Part shown: piece by piece, positions 1 through 10,370 of the stretch
Layout of the letters: each line of letters begins with the position of its first letter
Numbering within the stretch: position 1 is the first letter of the stretch
Assembly: GCA_948099385.1 (NCBI GenBank)
Contig: CANUEZ040000151.1
Span: 1,930,001-1,994,000, forward strand
Length of the DNA: 64,000 nucleotides
Origin: Fasciola hepatica
Lineage: Eukaryota > Platyhelminthes > Trematoda > Plagiorchiida > Fasciolidae
Reading direction: 5' to 3'
Translations under genes and position numbers: made by a program
Notes under the pieces: generated by a model
The model's input: only the letters and a program-made list of their open reading frames with translations
What the model was told of the DNA's origin: nothing
Database searches by the model: none

Positions 1-3000
1 TCGCATATTCTAAAAGAAGGTACCTTCACTTTCCAAAGTAATCTCACGCCGCGTGATCTGTTAACCTCACTGATTATAGCTGGCAAAAACTATATCATGG
101 CAAACATTCATCATTGTATCAAAAAGCGTAACACTCTGGTTGGTTTGCATGGGCTTGTGGATTAGGACAGCCGAGTTTCATCATCTTCACCGGGATCACC
201 ATCCTCGATAACCTGGTCGATATGATGCTCCAGTTTACAATCTTAACCGTTCAAGTGGTAACAACTGATAGGAATTATAAAAAAAGAGAGAGACGGACGC
301 TTTTTCTCTGCTAGATGATTAATTCAATGCTTTATTGTGACACTAGAAAACGGAGTCGAAAAATTTGCTCAAATTTCAGCGACAATTAGCTTTCTATTCA
401 ATCAGTTAGCGGAATCAGCAGTAGCCAGACTGCCATAAACCTCGAATGGTTTCGCGCATGGAAAAATTAGATCTTTCATTTTAAAACAGCACGTTTATTG
501 AAATCGTGAAAATCTATCTGGCATAATCGAGTACATAACAATAAAGAGCTAATGTGGATCGAAATAAATAATTGCATACGATATAAAACTGAAAATAAAG
601 GCAACTGGAGGCTAAAACTAATGGACAAGAAAAGTTGAGCCAAACGGTAAGCATGGATGAAACGCACAAGAAACAGATTTACCATGAACTATGCAAATAA
701 TCATGTTATGGTTGTTTCATTTGGCGCTTTAAAAACGTTATGTTGTCCGCGGACTTTGATGTGACTGGAATCCATCGCTGCGTTTCTTCGACCAATGTGC
801 TGCTCTTCTGTACAACCACGACTATGGAACTCCACTAGCTGATGCTTAACACCCAAAACAAACACTTGAGTGGATAAATAAATACTAGTCAAGCTGATGA
901 ATCAAACTGGTTGTCAAATGCATATGGTATTACTTATGAATAGAGAATACTCGCGTAAATTACTGCTCTTCATCTGAAAAGCAACTTGATAGTGTTTTCA
1001 GTGGTGAACATGCGATTGATTTTAGGCTTTCACAGGGATAGAATGGTTGACAACTATGATGAGACTCGAAACTAGAACCTATGACTCTCAACCTGTAATT
1101 TGGACCATGTTAGAAGAATAGAGCGAGTAGGTAGTGAATGATACTGACTTGGTCAAACTGCTTCCCTCGAATGTATGGGCACTGCCTAGTGGGGCAACAC
1201 CCGAACGTTGCTAGGTTCAAACAAGTCAGCTTGATATGAAGTTTATATGTGTGCTTGTGTTCCGCCTTGTCCGGTACATTCAATTCATCTAGGAAGAAAT
1301 GAACCATCGACTCCACCTAGTTTTGTTGCTACGGTGCTCTGAGTATGACAGTGAGTATGGATAGGCGGTAACGTGCAATAATCAATGCATCCGTTACTCC
1401 AGTCGGTCTCACCCGTTCTCCCGCCTATTAGCCATCAAGTGAAATCAGTTTATTGATATAATAAGAGTTACAAATGAACGGCGCTGACTCAAAGTAGTGG
1501 CGAAATAAAGCGCCCAAAACAAGATTTTCACGATCCTATGCGGAACTCTTATCTTTGATACGATATGAAATAAATGACCAGGGTCTGACTTCAAACCATT
1601 CAAGGTAGCATCGCCAGGTTGTTTCCGTCTCCACACAACATGAATATGCACATAAGTTGACAAACATAATGGCGTTTTGGCTCATGGACGATGGATAACA
1701 AAGTCAAAAATTACATCATAACTACTTCCTCAATTGAGCAGCTAAATGAGAAAACTGAGTCACTTTTGAAACGAAAGGGTCTCATCAAAAATGGAAAGAT
1801 ATCGATGGCCGTCTTATCAAAAATCCTAACGAAGCTAATTCGACAATATTTTTCTGTAAAAGTCGATCGCGAATTAATGGCAGAAAGTTTTATAGCCCTA
1901 ATTTTATTTATCTGCAGATGAGTTGTTGAGTACGATAGCAAAACGCCTAGAATAAAGGTTCTTTTGTGGACTTTAATGCTAGCTCGTTAAAACTGTTTGC
2001 ATCTATGTGTATTGAAATGCAAACTAGTGGGGACCTGCACACTGCCACACTCTACAGAATGTCCACAAACGATCATGGTTACGCCTAAGTAAAGAGCGAG
2101 AGCTCAATTCAGCCAGTAACCGCGACAACGAGACTTGTGATGGACAGCCACACAAGGTTCTAACGTACTATCTCTCAAATCGTATCCATCTGACCACTGT
2201 TGTTAGAAAAAAGCTTTTAACTGAAAAAGATGATCCCGATATGACCTACAGATGTTGCCAACAGGAAAACAGTGTTCCGTCGATCTTAAGAAATACCTGC
2301 AGCAAACACATACCGGACCATCCTGAACACAACTGGAATCAAAATTCCCAAGGATAATAATAACGGCTATTAGAATGGGTCACTGTGTTTGTCCACAAGT
2401 GGAAATCTCCCACTAGAAGGAGATTCCAATCTGTGGTCAGGCACGATCCACGTTTTGCGAGCTAAAAAATGACAGGAGCAGTTGATACACATACTGTGGC
2501 TTTTGGGACCGGTTCAAGTTGCATTGAAGCGTAATCTTCACAAAATAGGTACTGACCTGTCTATGCTGTGCGAATTCACCGAGGGTTTAGAGCAATTTCA
2601 ACAGGAAATGAAATGCAAAACTAGCCAGGTTGCAATGTGCCCAAATAAACCGCAATACGGACTTCCTTTTGTGCACTCACACGCCAAAACACACACACAC
2701 ATACACACACACTAATCGCAATCTAGGGACACGGCGCTGGATCTCACCGTTCTTCGTGAGCTGCTTGAAGCTCTTCCTGAATGGCGGTCATGTTTTTTGA
2801 AAGCTTGTAATTCTCCACTAGGATTAGATGAAAAAACAAAATGGATTTGTCTCCAATCGCAAAGACCTCATTGGCTTCGAATGGAAACACGAGAAGTCAG
2901 AAATCATAAAACTCACGGTCTTCACATTCTTTTAAATAAAACAGATCATACCAATTCTCAGTTTGACTCTACCAATGTACATAGCTGAACAAAATATTCA

Positions 3001-4414
3001 TGAATCACAACTGGAGAGCAACCTGAAGGTCACCTAATGAATTGATAGGGAGAGATCAGCACAAGTGAAATAAACTGTTGACAGCATGTTTTCCGCAGGA
3101 GTTGAATTACATTTTTCCTCTGATTCGCGGTGAATTATTAAACAGACCGATATTAGGATATTTTCACGGAACCAATCTTCTGCTTCACCGGATGTATGAT
3201 TCTAAAATTTGTGACACTCAATACGACGTGTACTTCAGAAGACTGCAGCGCACGGTTAGTGAAAAAAATTCAAAGATCACGGAAGATGGCCCTTGCTATG
3301 AGAAAATGGATTTTTAGGCGAACATCGATTTGTGATTGGTTTACCGGAAAAAAGGAACAGAGAGTTTGTTTAGATGGAAGAATAATTAAATTCGGATACG
3401 AACTATATTACTTTTATCTCAACAACTATGTTGACTCTGGGGCAGTTAGATTCTCATTAGGGATTCTTGACAATTACCAGAAACCGGCATTGTCAGGCCA
3501 CAGTATGGTAATCCCACGGTGAAGGTGGGAGTACTGACCGCCTATCCACACCTCATATTCATTGACATCAAACAGGCACCGTTGCTCAACTTTATCTTTC
3601 AACTACTTCAGCTGGAAATCACACACCACATGCTCAAACGGTCCCCGAAGGGATTCTAACTCGTCAATAACTTTACAGGGTCGGTTGATTTTGGGACGTT
3701 CCTCTTGGGTCATCGGATCAGCGTGTTGACAGAAAGTTCTTTTGGAGAATCAAGACTGTTGACGTCATCGGCAAGCATGCTCGGGCGTAGCATTGCCGAA
3801 ATGTTTTCAAATTTGTTGGAATCCTCAATGAAAGCGCAGAACTGGTGCACGCGTTTCATTCATCGATTTGTCCAAACGATTTCTTCCAAGGACTTCTAAT
3901 TCTACGAGACGAACGGGAGCCTCTTGGTGGACCTGTTCAAATTAGTCCCATCGACCGAATACTGCTCCGTGGATAAGCTTATCTTCAAATGAAATGGGCT
4001 TCGTGATAAATTCTTGATCGTTTCGGTCTTCACGTTTCAAGTGTTCCCACGGGTTTGTAGAGTACGGTTTGTTCGATCACTTTCTCCGTGGTAGTGACCG
4101 TTTGGTAACTAACTTCAGTGATGCAATTCATCATGGACCATGCAGTCTCATGGAATAGCATCAGCCAAATAAGTCTTATTCTCGGTGGTAGTGGTGTCGA
4201 GCTTGAGCCACTGGAACCACAGAGAAGTAAAACACCTTGTCACCAGTTCTTCTTTAGAAGGCATTTCTGTGATTTTCCTGACAGAGATTTGAAAGTGTAA
4301 ACACCTGGGTACATTTCATTTCTCAGCTGGGAAGAGCAAAAAAACAAGAGAAACAAGAAGGACAACGAAAAATTATAAAATGCAACTCTCCGGAACAACA
4401 ACTATACTTTTTTA
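1..4414. other. No recognisable gene; probably intron or 3' part of the minus-strand coiled-coil gene
   Basis: I recognise no coding exon, RNA gene or transposon protein here. The open frames are short and have neither coiled-coil character nor transposase or RT motifs. Because the coiled-coil gene on the minus strand has no terminal exon to the right, this stretch should contain its next introns and perhaps small exons that I could not place with matching phase. A helical-looking plus-strand frame at 1691-1921 stands alone and is not supported by splice signals or by a homologue I know. Confidence 0.5.
2689..2712. repeat. (CA)n dinucleotide microsatellite
   Basis: A short run of CA repeats with a single T interruption, AT-flanked. 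No role is evident. Confidence 0.9.
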
Positions 4415-4686
4415 TTGCATGCTTACGCATGAGTGCAGTGGAAGGGGCATTCACCCCATAACCACTAAGGCCCACTGCACTATTGGGGATAACCAACAAC
4501 CAGACTCTGAGAGTTGGAGTGGCGAACAACCACATAAGGTCCCAATAGGTCAGCCGTGGTAACGTTCCGGACGACAGTGGATTACTGTCTACCAGCAAAG
4601 CAACCGGTGATGGCGGGGATTCGAACCTCGGACATCTGAGGTAGTAAGCAAACGACCTGAACCCCTAGACCACCACCGGTCAAAAC
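4415..4686 (-). repeat. tRNA-derived SINE, copy 1
   Basis: Read on the minus strand, the element starts at about 4684 with a tRNA-like head. It has an A-box-like TGGTCTAGGGG, a perfect B box GGTTCGAATCC near 4621-4631, and acceptor-stem-like ends (GGTGGTG and CATCACC) that can pair. A body of about 190 bp follows. The same body occurs on the plus strand at about 9886-10138: both, when translated, contain the same string of residues around TYWG/TYWD and LRVWLL, which is how I matched them. A dispersed copy with a divergent body makes this a polymerase III-type SINE rather than a tRNA gene. Confidence 0.75.
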
Positions 4687-4799
4687 GCGGAAAAAGCGGG
4701 GCTACAAATCATTCACACGGTTGGTTCTAATAAATATCACTGAACTATCTTAAAATAATTATTGAGGCTAGGAGATAAACAATTTTGCTTTATCAGTAC

Positions 4800-4857
4800 C
4801 CCGTTTCAGCAATAAATCTACAGAAGCGATCGAGGTAACTTCGAACGAAGTTAGCTT
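4800..4857 (-). CDS. Probable exon 8 of the LEKR1-like coiled-coil gene
   Basis: This is a 58-nt candidate exon. The acceptor reads GACGTTTTCAG on the minus strand and the donor is GTACTG directly after position 4800. It starts with two nucleotides that complete the codon left open by exon 7 (G+AA, Glu) and then reads 18 codons without a stop (ANFVRSYLDRFCRFIAET), ending in phase 2. The peptide is helical but less obviously coiled-coil than its neighbours, and the donor is weaker than the others in this gene. The phase match is the main support, so it is less certain than exons 1-7. The next exon must lie nearer to or beyond the left edge. Confidence 0.45.
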
Positions 4858-5496
4858 CTGAAAACGTCCCCAAAGACCGAATTACGTGAACGGAACCCAA
4901 AAGAGATTGTTTTGGCTCTTTGATTTTTGTCGTGTCATATTCGTGCTCTTTACATCCCCCTATTACCGAGATGTAAAGAAGTTCCGTAGTTTCACACTGC
5001 CTTCGGGAAAGCATAACCACAAATGTTTAACAATGAGCTCCGATGGCCGCTTGTTTCTACAAAAAAACGTCTTTATTTTACATTTCGTTTAAGATATTTA
5101 CTTTGACAGGATGATTGGTTAGGAGAACCATCTGACTCAGTGAGTTTCGCAAACAGTTTCGGGCTTGTGGTCAAACTCTTGGAAAATTGTCACTCAACGA
5201 TAAGGGCTTTATGCTTCATCACCTCCTGGTTTTTGAACTAAATCCGTTTCAACCTCACTGTTCAATTCCTTCCAACTTTTGCTCACTCTATAAAAGCAAG
5301 TAATGAAACCAGTGTGATATACTGAAACGCTGCTAAGTACTTCTGTCCGAAAATTAATTACTGATAGTTTGAACTATGAGCGGTCCAACTTATTTGGTAT
5401 TATGCACACAGTTGTTTTCTTTGATAGATAAACGCAAATATGAAAAAATAATCATGAAATTTATCGACATATCTACATACAGAATCGACCCCGTAC
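4858..5496 (-). other. Intron 7 of the coiled-coil gene
   Basis: A 639-nt interval between exons 7 and 8. I see no TE protein or RNA gene in it. Its left boundary depends on the provisional exon 8. Confidence 0.45.
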
Positions 5497-5600
5497 CTTG
5501 CAGTTTCTGCACGGTGACTGCGTGGTTTGAATCGGTATCATGACTTTCAGATCGCAGTCGTTGCGTAAGCGACTTCTCGTGTGCAATATCCTCCGCCAAC
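5497..5600 (-). CDS. Exon 7 of the LEKR1-like coiled-coil gene
   Basis: A 104-nt internal exon. Minus-strand acceptor CTACTATCAG at 5610-5601 and donor GTACGG at 5496-5491. It begins with one nucleotide (G) completing the codon left open by exon 6 (AG+G, Arg) and reads 34 codons beginning LAEDIAHEKSLTQRLRSE, ending in phase 1. The peptide is rich in Glu, Lys, Arg, Gln and His and is typical of a helical rod segment. It corresponds to about residues 334-367 of the assembled protein. It sits about 1.5 kb from exon 6. Confidence 0.75.
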
Positions 5601-7075
5601 CTGATAGTAGATGAAGTATAGGATGAAACTTAATCTGACTTATTACGAATCCACTAGCAGATACAGACCGATTACGTCACTGACGATCAGCAGAGGAATC
5701 ACTGTATTCAGAATCTTGAGGATAGAAACAGAGCAAATGGAAATTAATTGCGGGAGCACCTAACCTATTTTACCGCAATAATCTATAAGCAGTATTTTTA
5801 TTAGTCACTATTGTCAAGGAAAGTCTAAATTACACATCGAAGTACACTCAAAGCGCTATTTCTCATCGACAATTGACTTGCTTGACACCAGTAGTTTCTT
5901 ATTCCATTCTTATACGCTTGTGTAATGGTAGGGGAATACGCATAATGAGGATCCCATTACACACTACTTGGGAGAAAAAACCCCGGCAACGTTGACACTG
6001 ACTTGGAGTGGGGACCCACAACAACACATAATTCCACGTGGGTCAGTCTCAACAACGGTACGAACGATAGACAATTGATCGTAGTGTGGGCACTGATTTT
6101 TGTGTGAATGAGAACTGTCCCACTTTTTGACATTTTGATCAACTCGTTTTTTTGTTGTTGTCAAAATATCGATCGATACGTGTATATTCGCTTTATCCTA
6201 CTGACCCAAACTGTGCACAGGCCTGACATGACCACACATGATATCATTCCACATTTATCCCCTTGTAATTCTTTTTCTTCTAATATGCAAGCACGCACGC
6301 AGGAATTCTAATTAAGTGTTTTCTCATGCACGTACCCAGACACACACTTTGCCGTAGTTCAAGCTGAACAATATACACCACGTACTGAAACGGTGTTCTC
6401 TGTTGTTGCCTGGGCTAAACAGTGGGGCACATAGTGAATCCAAATCTGCCATATATTGTGTCTACCACCAGAAGTGACCAGTGCTGTCGGGGATGTGTAC
6501 TTTCTATCTCACACTCGTCAGTCACACAAGCAAAAACTCGACCAACACTGATCTTGCTACACGAAAAGTTCGCTTCGCATTGAAGAATCTGTGTTTCAAA
6601 ACCGAATGACGCATATCAGTACACGTATTTATAATGGTTTGCGATTGGTAGCACAGCGAATAATGGCACCGATGTGATTCATCACGCAGTTTCAACACTT
6701 AACTCACCATTGAAAACAATGTAAGCTGTTTCATTCTAGTTAGACTCATGTAAAATCACACGGACAATAATAATATTCATAAGCTCGATAGCCCGATGGA
6801 CAGCTTAGCTATTTATTGGTGACCGCCTGTTAGGTTCGGGAATTATGTCGGAAAATCGACGAATGGATCTTTACAGACCATCAAAAACTGAGAGCTGTAC
6901 TGTTTTAGACCCACGAAAAATCAGATTAAGGAGAATTGTTTGCCATCGCATTGATTAACAATGTAATTGGTTTCATACACTATTCAGTCTGTTCACATAC
7001 AGTTTTCATATCTTTATACCTCAAGAAGGGAGAAGGTTGTGATACACTACTAATAAAGTGTTTCACAGTACGTAC
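5601..7075 (-). other. Intron 6 of the coiled-coil gene
   Basis: A 1,475-nt intron with GT...AG ends. I recognise no transposon protein, SINE head or RNA gene in it. It is AT-rich in places and contains only short spurious frames. Confidence 0.6.
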
Positions 7076-7153
7076 CTTTTTTGTTTTTCTGTCAGTGATT
7101 CATTCATCTGACTTGCTGTCACCCAACGTTGTCGCATTTCGTCGAGTTCTTTG
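7076..7153 (-). CDS. Exon 6 of the LEKR1-like coiled-coil gene
   Basis: A 78-nt internal exon. Acceptor TTTAACCGTCAG just upstream of 7153 and a strong donor AG|GTACGT at 7075-7070. The first nucleotide C completes the AG left by exon 5 (AGC, Ser). The 25 following codons read KELDEMRQRWVTASQMNESL and on, ending in phase 2. The composition (Lys, Glu, Gln, Met, heptad-like spacing) matches a coiled coil. It is separated from exon 5 by a 12-kb intron that holds two complete LINE insertions, so an additional small exon between them is possible. The phases agree without one. Confidence 0.75.
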
Positions 7154-7863
7154 CTGACGGTTAAATAATATAAGTTCAAAGAACTGATAATGCAACAAAA
7201 ATTTCGACGTGAATGAAAAATCTTAGATTTATCGGAAACAATGATTTTTAGGTGACCGGACAATAAATTTGGTCCGTTACATCCAGAATAATGTTTTTTT
7301 AAACGTTAGTTGACCCGATGATTACATGTGACGATTGCACTATTGCTAACCCACAACACACTCAAAGGATTACGACGGTACCCAATATCTCATGTGCAAA
7401 ACAGACATACGACTAACGACATTCCGATACCAGTTCGGGTGCGTAGTACTATCGTACATTCTGTAGGCGTGTGATTTTTGTTTTGGCTCACTGTAATCTT
7501 TCTGAGTGACTTGATCGAGTTATTTATCACTAGCGTCCAAAATTGTGAGCGATAGTGAATACTATTCGCGGGTGGTATATGGCATACTCTAGCTCACTAA
7601 GAGAAACCTACTGTGAACATGATCATGAGAGTTAAACCACTTTTGGCTTTGATGGAACTGTCACGGGATTACGCCAAGAAGCACACAGGATGCCCAGCAT
7701 CAAAGCTGACCGACGCTGACAGGGTTCGAGGCTCGCACATAAAAAATCAACATTTTGAAATTTATGTCTCCCAACAACGACTGGTCAGTGCGATTCTTAA
7801 CTTTCTTAAGGAAAAGAGTAAATAGTATCATCACCGGTATATCGATCTACATTGATTTCAGCC
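7154..7863 (-). other. Left part of intron 5, no recognised element
   Basis: A stretch of about 700 bp between exon 6 and the first LINE A fragment. A 70-codon plus-strand frame at 7613-7825 has no motif I recognise and lies inside an antisense intron, so I do not call it a gene. Confidence 0.5.
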
Positions 7864-8146
7864 CCAGTTAGCTGGAGACACTGAAGTATATAACGACGAA
7901 CCGTGAACAGTGACGATTGTGTTGTCACTTTCTGTCAAATCAGAATGATTGATCAACGTGTGTTTGTACAGTTAGACTGTATTCCGTGTGTTGGCTACTT
8001 GGACGTTCTTCCCTTTTCCCACCCGTGTAGGTCCACTCCCTATCCATCTTGTCTATTCGTACTTTCTAATTCTACGTGCAACATGGTGAGATAGGCAGTG
8101 GTCCGTGGGGCTTGCCCTGCTGTTTAACGTTGTGCGACGATGATGA
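7864..8146 (+). mobile_element. LINE A 3' fragment, copy 1
   Basis: A 5'-truncated piece of the LINE A family, containing the last codons of the RT ORF and the 3' UTR and ending in a (GAT)n-like tail at 8138-8146. It is close to identical to 15115-15400 (both encode the same 63-codon spurious frame) and matches, in reverse orientation, the 3' ends near 30956, 22970 and 38897. A tail of short repeats instead of poly(A) is usual for RTE-type LINEs. It lies in intron 5, antisense to the host gene. Confidence 0.85.
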
Positions 8147-8261
8147 GGTGATCTCTGTACAACTGTTTGGAGTTGAAATATTCACAATCAACTTTTTATT
8201 TTATACCAATTTTCCGCAAATCCCAATAGTAATTAAGTCTCTCCGCATCGGACCAGCCATA

Positions 8262-8405
8262 CCTTCCAACGTCTTTAGTCACAAACTGGGTGGATCTTGT
8301 GAACTCCACTTGTGAAGCCTAACAAATCCTACATATTCAAGTTCACTGGTCACGTTTCTCACACCTACTCCATGTTATCGACTGGTTCTACATTCCCATT
8401 TTCAA
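8262..8405 (+). repeat. Dispersed repeat, unit shared with 19915-20040
   Basis: This stretch resembles 19915-20040 on the same strand: a run around GGGTGGAnnnnGTGnACTCCA, then TCTAACnnnTCCTAC, then CTCCACTGGTCA, in the same order and spacing. It encodes nothing. It is a short interspersed element or an old LINE end; I cannot assign the family. Confidence 0.5.
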
Positions 8406-8447
8406 TTACGCACCCCACCAATGTGTGCAGTGTCGGACAGTAGTGCC

Positions 8448-8563
8448 TATGAGGTGGTAGACTACTGTGCCCCAAGGATATCTTCTACTTCTTTGGTCTC
8501 TATCAGGCTCCCTCACCTGTGGCCCTACGAAGCTGAAGAATACATCCACGGCTACACTCCGGA
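8448..8563 (+). repeat. Fragment of the LINE B 5' UTR
   Basis: An old, diverged piece of the 5' UTR seen at 10400-10540. The shared landmarks are the GCCCC...ATATC/ATCC...CTTTGGTCTC block, CCTCACCTGTGGC and a GAAGCTGAAG motif, in the same order. It ends where the Tc1-like repeat begins. Neither LINE B end is present. Confidence 0.55.
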
Positions 8564-8566
8564 AAA

Positions 8567-8990
8567 CTATGGCATGTTGGCGTGCCAACATACAACTATA
8601 CCAAATATGCACACGGATTTTAAGCGAGAAACAGATAATGCGATTTATCCCAGAAAAATTTTCCTAGAGGATGCAAAGTGCTATCAAACCCACCCCTAGA
8701 CACATGACACAAACAACGAACTGATTACGCAACATAGTGGCCTTCATTGGTAATGACTGAAATTTAACGTCCAGACATGCTTCCAATTATATTTCGGATG
8801 GTTTTAAGTTTTGTGCTATCCCAGTTATCGAGGATGGTGGACATGAACTAGTACAAGAGCCGAAGACTCGGCCATTCCTGTAGACCCACCTTGCTAACAG
8901 ACCTCGGATATTTTTAATTGGGTTTAAGTCTGGACTGCGAGTGGGCCAGTCCCTGGTCCTGATGTTCCGGTACATTAGTCACATTCTGGT
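8567..8990 (-). mobile_element. Tc1/mariner transposon remnant (C-terminal transposase)
   Basis: On the minus strand, 8975-8787 encodes about 62 codons beginning MYRNIRTRDWPTRSPDLNPI. The WPTRSPDLNPI(E)N block is the signature around the last catalytic acid of Tc1-type DDE/DDD transposases; here the expected Glu is Lys (NPIKN), so this copy is catalytically dead. The adjacent 8567-8720 is a non-coding tail repeated at 28640-28800, consistent with the transposon's terminal region. The N-terminal DNA-binding domain and the first two catalytic acids are missing. Confidence 0.75.
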
Positions 8991-9088
8991 GAGGTTGGCT
9001 GTATCTATGGCGGCGTTGTAATATTGATATTCCGTGGTTCTCAGTCAATTTCGCGGATGAAAGTTCATTCATTGTTCTGTTCTATGAG

Positions 9089-9580
9089 TCAGGGGTCTGT
9101 TTCCCTTTCATCTTCAAAAACCAAAACACAGACTATCACACAGTTACCACCGAAGGCTCGACGATTTAGGTACATCTTCCTTTTCCGCCAGGGCCGTCGA
9201 AATCGAACTTTTCTTATCAGTTAACATCACATTATTTCATCTAGCACTCCAAGTGATGTGATTTCGGATGCATCGTTTGTACCGTTATTATTTCAATTGG
9301 ATTTTACGCGACCTGATCCATCAACACTCTCCATAACGAGTCTCGTACGCTTACGCTGTCCAGCAATTTTTCTTTCAGAACAGAAGAAAATATCCAGGGT
9401 CTGGGATCCATTGGGTTTGAGCCTCGAACCCGCGTGCCACTTCAAGAACCACCGAACGCTCGACGACTTAGGTTCACTTTCCTTTTCCTGAAGCCATGCC
9501 TATAATACATAATTCCGTCAGTAAACATCACATTAATCCATCCAGCGCTCCAAGTGGTGTGATTTCTGGCACATTATTCT
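9089..9580 (+). repeat. Two partial tandem units with a period of about 302 bp
   Basis: Three landmarks recur in the same order about 302-307 bp apart: a GGGTCTG block (about 9092 and 9398), a GCTCGACGAnTTAGGT block (about 9156 and 9458) and an AACATCACATTA block (about 9223 and 9525, followed by AGCnCTCCAAGTGnTGTGATTT). This looks like two diverged units of a tandem repeat or a duplicated insertion. It has no coding capacity. Confidence 0.6.
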
Positions 9581-9885
9581 TGATCTTCAAAGTGACATTC
9601 AGTCATTCAAAGCATTGACTTCATCTGTGCCGCAGATGTGGTTCATAGTGTACGGACTGCCGTAGATGCCGAACGCTTACGTTCAGTTGTAAAGACGTCT
9701 GCAGCTTCGATGCACCTGTCAGTTGGTTTGAAGCAACGCGCAAGAGTGTTCCCGTTGCCTGCTGGGAGAAACATCGAATTTCCCGACTTTCATTGATCGA
9801 AATTCGTCAAAATGTTACGAATAACTATTGTAGATCTATAAATTCTCTCTCTCTTGTATGCGATTAGTTTTCCTTGTTCCTCGTC

Positions 9886-10138
9886 GAGCGGTTTAGAACG
9901 TTTTCTTACCACCTCAAAGTTCAGAGGTTCAAATCTCTGTCATCACTGGTTACTTTGGTGGTAGGTAGTATTCCGCTGTCGTCCGGCTCTTTAAAAAATC
10001 TAACCTATTGGGGTGTTATGTGGTTCTCCATTCCAAGTCTCAGGGTTTGGTTGCTGAATATCGCCAATCGTGCAATGGGTCCCTGTGGCTATGGGTATAC
10101 CACTTCCATTGTACCCATTTGCAAGCACGTAATGAAAA
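9886..10138 (+). repeat. tRNA-derived SINE, copy 2
   Basis: This has the same body as the SINE at 4415-4686 in the opposite orientation. The head has a GAGCGGTTTAGA A-box-like stretch and a B box GGTTCAAATCT at about 9927-9937, each a little diverged. The body (TCTAACCTATTGGGGTG... to GCAAGCACGTAATGA) matches copy 1. It lies about 230 bp upstream of the LINE B insertion, inside intron 5. Confidence 0.75.
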
Positions 10139-10140
10139 GA

Positions 10141-10265
10141 AAACCGCCCGACGGGCGAGCTTAACCAGGTTGAGGGTAACCGAGGTTCAAAAACCTCAGT
10201 GAGCCGGTATTCATCATGCTAATAGCTACCCCTGAATGGGCAGATGATATTTACTGTATAATCAA
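10141..10265 (+). repeat. Short LINE B 5' UTR fragment
   Basis: It contains GCGnGCTnAACCAGGTTGA and the following GGTnACCGAGGTnnAAAAAC and GAATGGnCnGAnGAnATnTACTG blocks found at 10540-10640 in the full-length LINE B. It is therefore an older, partial copy lying just upstream of the younger insertion. Confidence 0.6.
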
Positions 10266-10370
10266 ACGGCTGGGGGGATCATATAGCGTAGTTCTTCACC
10301 GTGTTTTCTATTGTGACCTTTTGTTGGAGCACATACTCAACTTGATATGAATACTCGGATTGTTTCCATC

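Noticed and set aside
701..892. Another exon of the coiled-coil gene (VKHQLVEFHSRGCTEEQHIG...)
   Set aside because: The peptide is charged, but no acceptor gives the phase required after exon 8 without a stop, and the donor candidates are weak.
1691..1921. Plus-strand 76-codon helical ORF as a gene
   Set aside because: No start context, splice partner or recognised family. It is opposite to the only supported host gene and could be chance.
4611..4684. A tRNA gene on the minus strand
   Set aside because: It has A- and B-box-like sequences and pairing ends, but the anticodon arm does not fold cleanly by eye and the sequence continues into a body that is repeated at 9886-10138. That fits a SINE head better.
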